NCBI GenBank assembly: GCA_001839685.1
Contig: MLAK01000727.1
Span: 124,001 to 188,000 of the forward strand
Source of the DNA: Tritrichomonas foetus
Lineage: Eukaryota > Parabasalia > Tritrichomonadida > Tritrichomonadidae
Direction: 5' to 3'
DNA: 64,000 bases
Shown: in pieces, positions 40,865-50,969 of the stretch
Position numbering within the stretch: the stretch's first letter is position 1
How the letters are laid out: each line of letters opens with the position of its first letter
Program-made: the position numbers and the translations under genes
The notes under the pieces: generated by a model
Seen by the model: only the letters and a program-made list of their open reading frames with translations
What the model was told of the DNA's origin: nothing
The model's database searches: none

Positions 40865-43800
40865 TCATGATTCAATTGTTTCTAAATGTTTTGAATATTT
40901 GTTATATAATTCTTTCTTGTTGTAGAAAAATGACTGGTTAAGGATGAGAGCTAGTAAATCGATGAAATTATTTTTCACAGCAATTTCAGCAGCATCTTCA
41001 AACATACAAAACTGTATCATTAAAACACACTTAGAGTATTTATTTTTTAAAACCTTATGAATCAGTTCCATTGCAGTGTCAATTTTCATGAAAACAAAAA
41101 TCATTCGATTAATGAAAGAGTAAAATATTTCTTGAAACACATCTTCAGGGCAACTTTCTTCTAGTCTCATTATGTACGTAAATAATTCTTTATCTTTTTC
41201 AGTAATTATAATATCAATTATTTTTTCACCAATATAAGCTGGCGATATATTGTTTTGGGTCATAAATTCCAACCCTAATGGGAAGTTTTTCTCTTTAAAC
41301 AATAAAACTGTCATTGATTCTATGTTTACACTATATTGAAATACAGACAAATTTGGACTTCCACTTATTTTTTTCTCAAGCAAAAACATGCAATAATGCC
41401 TTTGTTGTTCAATTTTTTTCAGAAATTCTTGGAGTTTAGGTGTAGATATTCTATGATATTTTTTCTCATTTTCCCTCCTTTTTAATTCTTGAGTGATATT
41501 GACTTGTGCAACATCAAGTAAATTTAAACTTTGGATATTTGAATATTGCTCGTTATACAAATTAATAGCTGTTTCAGCAACAATATCATATAGTCCTAAG
41601 AATTGGCCAACTTCAAGTTTTAAATTCAACAAAGAATATTTATCAATTACACTGAGCAGTGATGTCAGATAAGTTTTGGCATAATTTGGTAAGCTTTGTA
41701 AAACACTTCGTAATCTCCCAATGTTATCATATTCAATACATTTTTCAAAGAGATATTTTTCAAATAATTCTTCTTGAGTTTTTTCATTATTTATTTTATT
41801 GATAATATTCAGTGCCTCTTCAATATTATAATCTGAGTAAAATGAAATCGCTGTGGTTGGTGAACACTTTGTATTCAGAAACTTTTCAAGATAATCTCGC
41901 TGAACTTTTGGAGGTTTACAAGGAAACTTTATGAGATCTCTTAATCTGTATTGAAAATAGTTAGTTTGCTTAGTCATGTTATTCATATTATGGTGTGACG
42001 GTATAAGTGGAGGCGACAATCCAATTGTTGAACCTCTTCTAGTATTAAACATTCCACCAAAACTTGAGATTGTCGTTTTAGATTTTTCTTTTTTAAATAT
42101 TGGTGGAAGATAGGTGTAGAAATCAATCATTAAGTCTAACGGAGGAAATATATCAATAAAAGATTCGCTAATTTTTGTATCATAAAACAAATGGAATGAT
42201 AAATGATTTATTAGTGATTCAGATAGATATTCCCTTTCGACTTTTTCTTCATTTGATAAAATACAAAAATCTTTTGGTGATATAGCATTTTCAAATATAG
42301 AGAGTTCATATGCAGAGAGAACTTGTTTTTCTATAAAAGGTTGTGGATCAAAATTCCAAATTTCTGCGATTCTATGTAACAAATCAATATCATCCAGTTG
42401 GAGGCATGTCTCAGCAAACTTTTTTCCTGTTTCAATGGAGGGAAAGTTTTCGAAAATCAGGGTAATATGGAACTTAGAACAGCATTGCCTTAATAATATT
42501 TCAGATATGCATTCCATTTTTTTGAATATATCTTTATATTCATTCATTATAATTGGATTCCTTTTTAGTAAAAGAATACTTTGTTTGAGTAAAGTAATTT
42601 CATATATTATCTCATTATTTGCTGTTGTAGATGATGATGACATTAAACTAATAATCCGTTTCATGATAAAAGTTCGAAAGTTATTAATGTTTCGTATTAC
42701 TGGACTAAGAGTGTATAAAGATTCTGCTACTTGATAGATTCTATCATAATCTGTAATGTATTTTTTGTTACAAATAGAATCATCTATTAGATTCATGAGG
42801 ATATCATCACAATCAATAAAACTGAATTTTCCCAATAAATAATAGACAATTTCAAATTCATTGATATGATTGGCAATTATATCATTTGGAGAACAGCAAA
42901 CTTCCCATTCATTTGGTATTTCTAAAAGGAAATCGTGGAAATCGGAGTCATAAAGTCGCTTTTGTTCAGGTGGAAGAAGATCCAAAACATCTGATTTAAG
43001 TGTTGGAAAATAATTCAATATTTTCTCGATAATTTCGCTTTTTTTGCTCCTAGAAATTTCTTCTTTAACAATTGTGAAAATAATTTCATTGAAAAATAAA
43101 TGAGAAGCAGAATTTCCAATCATTGAGTGACTATAATCATTCTGATAGAAAAGCGAATAGAATTGAGCAGCCAAAACAAATTGGCTTGTCTCAATCAGGC
43201 TTTTAAAAGAATTATAATATGGGATTGGTGGAATTTTTATGGATAATAAGAAGTCCAATTCTGTAGTATCAATAAAACATTCCAATAAAATATTTCTGAA
43301 TTCACTAATATTATCATTTGACAAATTTTGGATGAAGACTGATTTGAAAAGATCTTCAGGAATTCTATATCGAATATCATAAATTAACTCAAGAGGTTTT
43401 GAGCTTAATGATAATGATTTTTCTAAAATGATAACCAATTTATCAATTTTATTGTAGCCATCCTGATAAATAGAATCATAAAAGTCTATTTCGTCTTCTG
43501 ATGAAGGAAAATGTAATAAAAATTGATTCTTTTGAGAATGTTTATTCCCTAAAACAAATTCCTTTTGTAATTCTATTATTTTCCTTTCTCTTTCACTCGT
43601 ATTGGATCGGTTAATGAAAAGATTCTTCAATACAAATGGGAAGTGGTTAGGATATTCATCAAATTCAAACTTATTAGTCAAGTATTGTGTATACACAACT
43701 TGAGGATAGTCATCTAAGTAATGATTAAAGACATCTTTAGGATAATAATTATTTGAAAAAACAATCTCTTTTATATCAGTATTAAGTTTATCAGCAAGTT

Positions 43801-45979
43801 CCTCTGCTTCCTTAATTTTTGATGATTTCAACAGCGAAATAATAGTGTATGATGGATTCATCCACAAGACATCTTCTACAGATTCTCCTAACTTTGATTG
43901 GAGTGAGATAGGAATGAAAGAATTTAGTTTTTGACTAAAAGAAGAAAAGCTTGGTAAGATATCTTCTTGAACAGAAATAATGGGCCATTCGTTCCTTTTT
44001 AAGTTAGAAAACTGTTCAACATATTCGGAATAATTTGGAAATTGAATAAAATTATCATTACCACAATATCTATTTTGATAAATAGATTTACTATCATCAT
44101 TCACCAATTGCACTGCTTTTTGTAAAATATCTTTGGTATCTTCAAACGATAATGCAATTTCCAAAATTGCTAATTCATTCATTTTACATGAATCAACAAT
44201 TTTGTTTTGGCTATATTCCTTCACGACATCAAATAATGTATATAAATCCATATATTCTTTTGAAAGTGAAGAAAGGTATTTAGCAATTGCTCTATCTCCA
44301 GATATCAAAGAATCAAGAAGTCGATTTTTTGTAGATAAAACTACATTTTCCAATATTAAAGGTACTTTTAAGCAATGAGTCAAGTTAAATTTATTATAAC
44401 CTGTTCTGACATACTGCATAAATTTAGAATTATCGTCAAGAGATAATAACATTTTAATTATAGATGAAGCGATATCAAAAGAGCATACATATTTTCCATC
44501 TTTTTGTATGAATATTAATGAAAAAATGTCTTCTTTAAGACTTTCCACTTTATCTTGATTACTCATTGAACTAATGAACCATTCGCATTGTGTCATTACT
44601 TCATCATAAAAATCACTATTACTATTTAAAATGAATTCATTGCTACTTTCAACACTATCATAATTGCTTGAGCTATGATTCGTAGTATCAGGGTTACTGG
44701 ATGCAGTTAATTGATTTAAATAATTTGGATTTTCATTATTATAAATGGAATTTATAAAACCCATAAGGATATCAAGAACAAAATATGAATAATTAAAATC
44801 ATAATCAATATTTCTATCATCATCTGAAATACAAAAAAATTGAAGAGGGCTTAAATCTTCTAATGGTTGATAATAATGAGAAAGACTTATATTAATGGAA
44901 CTAAATAGGATATATGGTAAAGAATGATTGATAAATTCGATTGATGATTTATTTGTACCTGTAAGTTGTCTAATACTTTGCAAAAGAATTCTATCATTAT
45001 AAAGACGCTGTATGAAATTGGTACATATACTTTCAAATTTAAAATCTGGTTTTTCATAACTTGAAGGTAATAAAGGATATTTATCATGAAATGTTAATAC
45101 CAAAAACCATGGTTGAAGTGATCCAAAATAACCAGTTAATAAATTAAAATTTTCATAGTCATATTTAGAAAATAATTCTGAAACATGTTTTTGTAATAGA
45201 TCTATAAAGTGAATATGAGTCGAATATGTTGTATTGATTAAAGAAACGTATAAATTACTTCCAGCAAAAAGTGTTGGAGTCGGAAAACGATATTTTTTGA
45301 ATAATGAAAGTTCAATGACATTTAGAATATTAGTATTTGTATAAATTTGTGGAATCTGATATAAAGTTTCATAGGATTTATGATCATTATATTCAAAATC
45401 AAGTTTAGATATTTCATTGATATTTATCTGTGAACAATCATCAAAAAGATAAAACATTCTATACTTAAAAGTTTGATAAAGATCAGAAACATTAATGGAT
45501 TCAAAAACAGAGAGCATATGTGGACGCAACCATAAGGAAAGATACCTATCTTCATTTATAAAATCTAAAAATGCTTCTGCACAATTCATTTTTGTATTCG
45601 TATTATTCATTATTTCAGGATCTCTTAAAAAATAACGTAATTGTTGGGCTTTTCGTGATACATATGAAATAAATCGTGGCTGAATTAATAAAAATGTATC
45701 AATTTCATTTTCAATATTTAAAAATGACGCAATACAATGAATAGCCCATCGAAAATTTGCTGGACTTGGAACTTTTTTATTTTTAACATATATTGGTGGA
45801 GATTGTGATTGAATTAAAGAAATTAAAAGATCACGATATATTTTTGGATTTAATATCTGGAAAAATATCAATGCATATTTGTACTTTCCTAATGCAATTT
45901 GTCTTATTCCTTCAATCAAGTAGTTTGTACTTTCTAGAGGATGGATAATTGGAACTTCATTTGCATGATTGAAACACAT
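40865..45979 (-). CDS. Giant helical-repeat protein with spastizin-like C-terminus
   Basis: The 1704-residue protein appears to be all alpha-helical repeats with no membrane segment or recognised zinc finger. The last 250 residues follow the order of the C-terminus of ZFYVE26/spastizin (SPG15). There is a long helix (KLQEFLKKIEQQRHYCMFLL), a short loop with FQYSVNIESMTVLLFKEKNFPLG, an AYIGEKIIDI block, and a final AYL-type repeat region with VLMIQFCMFEDAAEIAVKNN. Spastizin partners spatacsin and AP-5 in late-endosome/lysosome recycling. The match is from memory and weak at residue level; the FYVE domain was not seen. ATG at 45979 is used, not the TTG before it. Confidence 0.5.
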   Translation of the reverse strand: MCFNHANEVPIIHPLESTNYLIEGIRQIALGKYKYALIFFQILNPKIYRDLLISLIQSQSPPIYVKNKKVPSPANFRWAIHCIASFLNIENEIDTFLLIQPRFISYVSRKAQQLRYFLRDPEIMNNTNTKMNCAEAFLDFINEDRYLSLWLRPHMLSVFESINVSDLYQTFKYRMFYLFDDCSQININEISKLDFEYNDHKSYETLYQIPQIYTNTNILNVIELSLFKKYRFPTPTLFAGSNLYVSLINTTYSTHIHFIDLLQKHVSELFSKYDYENFNLLTGYFGSLQPWFLVLTFHDKYPLLPSSYEKPDFKFESICTNFIQRLYNDRILLQSIRQLTGTNKSSIEFINHSLPYILFSSINISLSHYYQPLEDLSPLQFFCISDDDRNIDYDFNYSYFVLDILMGFINSIYNNENPNYLNQLTASSNPDTTNHSSSNYDSVESSNEFILNSNSDFYDEVMTQCEWFISSMSNQDKVESLKEDIFSLIFIQKDGKYVCSFDIASSIIKMLLSLDDNSKFMQYVRTGYNKFNLTHCLKVPLILENVVLSTKNRLLDSLISGDRAIAKYLSSLSKEYMDLYTLFDVVKEYSQNKIVDSCKMNELAILEIALSFEDTKDILQKAVQLVNDDSKSIYQNRYCGNDNFIQFPNYSEYVEQFSNLKRNEWPIISVQEDILPSFSSFSQKLNSFIPISLQSKLGESVEDVLWMNPSYTIISLLKSSKIKEAEELADKLNTDIKEIVFSNNYYPKDVFNHYLDDYPQVVYTQYLTNKFEFDEYPNHFPFVLKNLFINRSNTSERERKIIELQKEFVLGNKHSQKNQFLLHFPSSEDEIDFYDSIYQDGYNKIDKLVIILEKSLSLSSKPLELIYDIRYRIPEDLFKSVFIQNLSNDNISEFRNILLECFIDTTELDFLLSIKIPPIPYYNSFKSLIETSQFVLAAQFYSLFYQNDYSHSMIGNSASHLFFNEIIFTIVKEEISRSKKSEIIEKILNYFPTLKSDVLDLLPPEQKRLYDSDFHDFLLEIPNEWEVCCSPNDIIANHINEFEIVYYLLGKFSFIDCDDILMNLIDDSICNKKYITDYDRIYQVAESLYTLSPVIRNINNFRTFIMKRIISLMSSSSTTANNEIIYEITLLKQSILLLKRNPIIMNEYKDIFKKMECISEILLRQCCSKFHITLIFENFPSIETGKKFAETCLQLDDIDLLHRIAEIWNFDPQPFIEKQVLSAYELSIFENAISPKDFCILSNEEKVEREYLSESLINHLSFHLFYDTKISESFIDIFPPLDLMIDFYTYLPPIFKKEKSKTTISSFGGMFNTRRGSTIGLSPPLIPSHHNMNNMTKQTNYFQYRLRDLIKFPCKPPKVQRDYLEKFLNTKCSPTTAISFYSDYNIEEALNIINKINNEKTQEELFEKYLFEKCIEYDNIGRLRSVLQSLPNYAKTYLTSLLSVIDKYSLLNLKLEVGQFLGLYDIVAETAINLYNEQYSNIQSLNLLDVAQVNITQELKRRENEKKYHRISTPKLQEFLKKIEQQRHYCMFLLEKKISGSPNLSVFQYSVNIESMTVLLFKEKNFPLGLEFMTQNNISPAYIGEKIIDIIITEKDKELFTYIMRLEESCPEDVFQEIFYSFINRMIFVFMKIDTAMELIHKVLKNKYSKCVLMIQFCMFEDAAEIAVKNNFIDLLALILNQSFFYNKKELYNKYSKHLETIES

Positions 45980-46336
45980 CAATTCTTTTTAATTTTAACT
46001 TGTCTTTCAGAATTTTCTGAGTAATTCAAAATTAATACAATAAAACTAAATCTCTTTGTAATGTGTTATTATCTGGGTTCTTAAGCTATCTTCCATGCAT
46101 ATTAAGCTTTTAAATTGCATTTTAAATACTGATATATAGATAAATTGCTCCAAAAACCACTTTCAAATTTTTGGAGCAATTTATTTTATCTTTATGAAAT
46201 GTATACTATGATATTATCTCACATTTTATGTACTAAATTAGTTATATATCATTTTTTAATCTAGAGTTTCATAGAATTGTCGTCCCTGATTAAGATATAA
46301 TGGAAATTCTTCTGTTACATTTTCAATCCATATTGA
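45980..46336. other. Spacer upstream of giant gene
   Basis: A 357-bp AT-rich spacer between the giant gene start and the decayed centrin copy. Nothing is recognised except the near-repeat CCAAAAACCACTTTCAAATT, then TTTGGAGC, which reads partly as an inverted match to its neighbour near 46150-46185. Confidence 0.35.
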
Positions 46337-46753
46337 AATTATTCAATCATTATTTGGCCAATAATCACACTCATTACTTTATTGCTTCGACTGATATCAT
46401 CTCAAGGCGTCAAAGGACTTGGCACACTTTCTGAGGAACAATATCAAACCATCTTTGGCGCTTTTAATATATTTAATACAGATGGAAGCGGTTTGGTTCA
46501 TGCACAAGAAGTGAAAGCTATAATGAAGGCTTTAGAATTTAATAATACAAAAGAAAAAGTTCGTAGAATGATCAATGATGTTAATGAAGATGGAACTGGT
46601 GCCATAAATTTTGCCCAATTGCTTCAAATAATGGCCAAGAAAGTGGAAGAAAGAAATTTAGAAGATGAAACTCGAAATCCTTTCAGCATTTTCGATGACT
46701 AAAACACATGAAGAATTGATGGAGATGATTTAAGAAGCTGATTGGAACAATGC
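46337..46753 (+). pseudogene. Decayed centrin / EF-hand gene fragment
   Basis: The open frame to 46702 has no ATG. Its translation from LSEEQYQTIFGAFNIF is the N-terminal half of centrin. EF1 is FNTDGSGLVHAQEV, with Asp-to-Asn at the first calcium position. EF2 is NEDGTGAINFAQL, lacking the acidic first and last ligands. After a TAA the same frame still reads NT, stop, RIDGDDLRS, stop, LEQC, which is the start of centrin EF3 with three nonsense codons. So this is a relic and not a gene using another code. The fourth EF hand is not visible. Confidence 0.75.
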
Positions 46754-47377
46754 TAATATTGAAGTGTTTGTTTTGATATGTGAAAAACATCTTTCAAAGC
46801 TTTTTTTTAATGTAGAGTTATTCAATCCTAATTTTTATGTGAATACTTCAGCATTTTTGTTGTTACTTAATGAGATTCATGCTAATAATATAAAAGTTTT
46901 CTTTCGCTGATGATTTGAAATGGTCAATTTGTATAGATAACAGATCGAATTGAGAATAAACATCTTTTTAATTAATAGTACGCAATAATAGAATAATGAA
47001 AAGAGTATTTTATAAATATGGCCCATTTTAGGAATAATGAAAAATCACAACTTTTCCTTTATTCGAATCCAAATCAGATTCATCTATTTTCATATAGTAT
47101 AGTTCGATTTTATATCATATTCCTTTTCTGATTTAGGTGATTATAATTGTGAAAATGATCACAAAAATTTATTTTAAATAAATATTTAATGTTTTTATAA
47201 TTTAACAAATTTATGTATGATGTTATTGGTCATAATAGTGATGAAATAAATAATATTTACCGATATATTGCAATTATTAATTATTTGGATGTTTTCAATA
47301 TAAAATAGCGGTTGATATAAGAAAAAATAACTCCACAAAATTCGAACACACTAAAAGAAAAGAAACTTTAAAAAGAA
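46754..47377. other. Spacer upstream of TBL1-like gene
   Basis: A 620-bp AT-rich spacer. No gene, RNA or repeat is visible and no perfect Inr was found near the ATG at 47378. Confidence 0.4.
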
Positions 47378-48793
47378 ATGTCTGTCTCTATGGACGAAAT
47401 TAATTTTCTTGTATGGCGATATATGCAAGAAAATGGATTTCCACACGCCGCTTTTGTCTTTGAAACAGAGTCTCTTGCCGATACAACCAATATTACGACT
47501 GCTCAAATCCCACCCGGCGCTTTGATTTCCCTTTTACAAAAAAGCATTGTTTACTTAAACCTCGAGAAGTCAATTCGGATGGCCAAACAAGATCCAGATT
47601 CAACCATTGCTTCAGAAATCGAAAAAATTAATCAAGCATTTCCAAATCCTTCACACGAGAACAAATTGAAAGAAGAATCATTCGCTGGTCAAGTCAGTAA
47701 GCTTACGGAGGCAAATGCCACTTTTCTCAGAAACAATAATTGTCCAACTGATAATTTCGAATGGTCTCCAGATGGCCGAAAATTGGCAACTTTAGATTCA
47801 GATAATGTTTTAAAGATTCATACATTAAAAGAAAACGGCCAATTTGATACATTGATATTTCCATCAATTCCTCCTTCGTCCACTCCCAGGTCTCCTACGA
47901 CATTAAGTTGGAACTCTACAAGTGATCTTCTTGCAGTAGCTTCCGACGTTCAAGCCAATGTTGTTTCATTAGACGGGAAAATTAAATTTACTGTCACTGG
48001 CGGCGTTTCCTCAGTCAAATTCAGTCTTTCACAATCATTTCTTGTCACCTGCTCACGCCAGGATTATAACATTGCGCTTTGGGAAATCCGAGATGGCCAG
48101 GCATCTCAGCTCGAATCATACACCGGCTCTCATGGATTAGTTTATGACGTCTGCTGGCGAGACGATGGAGTTTTTGCGACAGCTTCACACGATAAATGCG
48201 TGACAACTTGTTCAATCAGTGGTAATCGCCAGGTGATGCATGGACATCTTGCTCCAGTCACATCAGTTGCATTCAATGTCCATAAATCACTACTTGCTTC
48301 AGGAAGTGATGATGGAAGTATCATCATCTGGAAAGACGGCAGGAATTTTAAGGCGCTAAAAGGCCACTCAGCTGGAATAACAGCTATAAAGTGGCATCCA
48401 GTGATGCCAAACACACTGTTTTCGGCTTCGCTCGATGGAACTGTGAAAATGTGGGATACACTCAATGGAGAATGCGCACAAACGTTCGCTCATCATGCAA
48501 ATGGAATAACTTCAATAGACATCCATCCTTCTGGCAGAATTCTTGCGACGGGCGGAAATGATGGCATTTTTGCAATTTGGGGAATTTCATCAAATCCAGC
48601 TTCTTCAAGTTCTTCGGCAGCGCCGTTGTCAACAACAGATGTGAATGCATTTTCAGATGTTCAAATTTTGGCAGCATTCACAAATGATGCAAATGTGATT
48701 AAATTGAGTTTCTCGCCAACTGGCGAATTTCTTGCAGTTTCGTTTGAAGCACCAAATGTTGCTGTTGTTTCTGTTGGTCCTTTTCTGATATAA
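47378..48793 (+). CDS. TBL1 / Sif2-like LisH-WD40 protein
   Basis: The 471-residue protein begins with a LisH dimerisation motif almost identical to TBL1 proteins (MDEINFLVWRYMQENGFPHA at 5-24) and the following PPGALISLLQKSIVY block (near 44-58). Seven or eight WD40 repeats fill residues 115-471, with clear GH...WD pairs such as HLAPVTSVAFN, LASGSDDGSIIIW, GHSAGITAIKW and SASLDGTVKMWD. TBL1 and yeast Sif2 are subunits of NCoR/SMRT and Set3C histone deacetylase complexes. The linker between LisH and propeller is short. The PHD-SET protein at 5536 would be a natural partner. Confidence 0.92.
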   Translation: MSVSMDEINFLVWRYMQENGFPHAAFVFETESLADTTNITTAQIPPGALISLLQKSIVYLNLEKSIRMAKQDPDSTIASEIEKINQAFPNPSHENKLKEESFAGQVSKLTEANATFLRNNNCPTDNFEWSPDGRKLATLDSDNVLKIHTLKENGQFDTLIFPSIPPSSTPRSPTTLSWNSTSDLLAVASDVQANVVSLDGKIKFTVTGGVSSVKFSLSQSFLVTCSRQDYNIALWEIRDGQASQLESYTGSHGLVYDVCWRDDGVFATASHDKCVTTCSISGNRQVMHGHLAPVTSVAFNVHKSLLASGSDDGSIIIWKDGRNFKALKGHSAGITAIKWHPVMPNTLFSASLDGTVKMWDTLNGECAQTFAHHANGITSIDIHPSGRILATGGNDGIFAIWGISSNPASSSSSAAPLSTTDVNAFSDVQILAAFTNDANVIKLSFSPTGEFLAVSFEAPNVAVVSVGPFLI

Positions 48794-48948
48794 AAATTTA
48801 TATTTACATTAATTTTTTTTTTCTCCTATCTCTTGTTACAGGAGTCTTGGATGATTGATTTGATTGACCAGATTGAAATACAAAAAGTTGTATATATGAT
48901 TTGACCACGACGATAATCTTATCGTCAATCTCAATCAATTTCTTATTT

Positions 48949-49410
48949 ATGAGCACTATTCCAATCACTAGCCAAAAAGAGAAGCAAAAGAACAAACCAA
49001 AAATAGGCGCTGGTTCCAAAGACGAAAAGAGGAAACAGAAAAAAGAAAAACTTGCCGAAGTTCTCCAAATGAAGAAAGATGCACAAGAGGCTGCTCAGAA
49101 ACCACCAGAGCCACCAGTAACTCTCGGGAAAGAATTTTTTGATTGCCTTGACCAAATCAGCGCAACAGAAGTTCCAGACACATCTCGAAAATTAAACAAA
49201 CGCCAACAAACATTAAACGCAGTTATGCAAATGAAGCAAATATTTGCAACAACATCATTCGCCAATACAAATAACGTCTTAAATGTGGTCGATCAACAAA
49301 TTAATATGAAAACAGAAATTCTTCAAACAAAGCTGGCTCAAGAAGAGCAGAAAAGACTTGAACAGGAGAAACAGGCCAAATTGAAACAGAAACAAGAACA
49401 AAAACATTGA
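48949..49410 (+). CDS. Small basic protein, possibly SLX9-like
   Basis: The 153-residue protein is Lys/Gln-rich with a charged N-terminus (KDEKRKQKKEKLAEVLQMKK) and a helical middle. The pattern RKLNKRQQTLNAVMQMKQIF, then SFANTNNVLNVVDQQI, resembles the C-terminal signature of Slx9/FAM207A ribosome-biogenesis proteins, where a KR..LL.EI..F..V....F pattern precedes a short helix. The match is faint. The ATG at 48949 is chosen because the 16 codons before it open with a non-ATG and are hydrophobic. It follows the TBL1-like gene by 155 bp in the same direction. Confidence 0.5.
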   Translation: MSTIPITSQKEKQKNKPKIGAGSKDEKRKQKKEKLAEVLQMKKDAQEAAQKPPEPPVTLGKEFFDCLDQISATEVPDTSRKLNKRQQTLNAVMQMKQIFATTSFANTNNVLNVVDQQINMKTEILQTKLAQEEQKRLEQEKQAKLKQKQEQKH

Positions 49411-50221
49411 TTTTTATTATTATTAAATTTTTAAAATATCATCATTTTTATTCATTATTTTTCCTCTTTTGTATATCGTTAAAATGCTTTAATTCACCAT
49501 TAAAAATTAGAAAAGGTTTTCAGAAATGTTAAATTTTAATGTAATTAAAAAACGATTTTTTTTTATTTATGAATTCCTTTTGGTAGTTCTTCTTTTGAAT
49601 ATAATTATTAATTGTATATCGATTATACCGCTTCATTACGACAAAAAGTTAAGTCAGAAAATCATATTCACATGAATTCTAGTTTGCGTGATGGCAATTG
49701 CCAATCAATGCATTGAGGAATATATCTAATAGTTTATTTTATATCTCTTTCTTATGACCAAACTTGAAACAGATTCCTACCAAGTTTTATAAAATCGAAA
49801 GGTGGCGGGATTTCCTGGAGAAATTCATTTTGACATAAAAAAGGGCAAATGTGATGTGATTATGCAGGCCCTTTCGACTCATTTGGACATTGAAGGAGGA
49901 TCCTTCAAGTCGAAGTGACCAAAAGAACTCATAACATGTTAAAGTGCAAAGTTCACATCACTTATAAAGTCCGTTTTTTCCACTTTTGACCTTTATTTGA
50001 CCTTCAATTCCTTTTGCTTTTCAAATCAGAAGTAGGATATCAGCCTGAAAAGGGGAAATTAGGATTTCTGGCTTAACTTTTTGTAGTAGTGCAGGTATCA
50101 TCGATTAAATAAACTTTATTTCATAAAATAAAAAGAGAAAGAAAATCATGTGAATGAGATCTATTTCCAGAACTTTATTAAACAGAAAATCAAACAAGAA
50201 AACTCGCGTCAAAAAATGACA
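49411..50221. other. Convergent 3' spacer
   Basis: An 810-bp spacer. The part from about 49790 to 50060 is less AT-rich than its surroundings, but no open frame, RNA fold or repeat could be supported. Confidence 0.4.
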
Positions 50222-50797
50222 CTATGGAGCTGACCATTTAGCGATGGCATCCTGCGCTGCTGCAATTTGCTGCCGCAGGGCGACCGGGCTTTGAAGGGCA
50301 ATCAGCTGCTGTTGCAGCTCTTTTTCTCTTCGTCTCAGCTCTTCATTGGCATTGTGGAGTGATGCATGGTTGCGAATTGTGTTATCCATGTCCTGCATTA
50401 ATGTCTCGAAATTCGATATTTGAGCTGGCTCGACGTGAATTTCGTATTTTTGCTTGTCAAACGGCTGGGATGGTTGGATTCCTTTGGCGATAGCAATCAT
50501 TTCTTCTTTGGGGCCTTTCAAAGAGAAATAAATATCGTATGAATCAGCGCCTTCAAATTGAAAGATTGAAAGACTTTCAATTGATGTACATAATGCATCA
50601 AAAACGTCTGAGTGTTGAATACGAAGTTCGTATGTCGTTCTGTTATCCAATTGAGCGGTTTGGAGAGCATTGTGTATGGCTCTAACGCCAATTCCTTTCC
50701 GTTGATCTCTTCTTATTGTTGAAGTAATTTTACGCTTTTCAAGGTCGTCAATCGCGTTGATTGTCGCTTCTATTAAAAAAGAAGAAGTTGCCTTCAT
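50222..50797 (-). CDS. Conserved-looking small protein with C-terminal coiled coil
   Basis: The 191-residue protein has a mixed alpha/beta N-terminal part (1-130) and a C-terminal coiled coil (about 135-185, NANEELRRREKELQQQLIAL). Codon use is balanced and the GC content is higher than in the flanks, which supports a real gene. No signal peptide or membrane segment is present and I recognise no family. It diverges from ALG5 with a 172-bp shared upstream region. Confidence 0.65.
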   Translation of the reverse strand: MKATSSFLIEATINAIDDLEKRKITSTIRRDQRKGIGVRAIHNALQTAQLDNRTTYELRIQHSDVFDALCTSIESLSIFQFEGADSYDIYFSLKGPKEEMIAIAKGIQPSQPFDKQKYEIHVEPAQISNFETLMQDMDNTIRNHASLHNANEELRRREKELQQQLIALQSPVALRQQIAAAQDAIAKWSAP

Positions 50798-50969
50798 CAG
50801 AAACGACCGTTTATTTCTGATTGATGAAATATTTGTGAGTATGTGGCGAAAAATGACAAAAAAGACGATAAACTTTTTGAAAATATTATCACCATTAATT
50901 CAATGAATTAGGCCAAATATATATAGAACTTTTCATTAAATGAAAAATTAACCTTATAAATATCTATCC

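Noticed and set aside
46382..46702. EF-hand gene of 107 residues
   Set aside because: It lacks an ATG and the homology continues past several stop codons, so it is listed as a centrin pseudogene.
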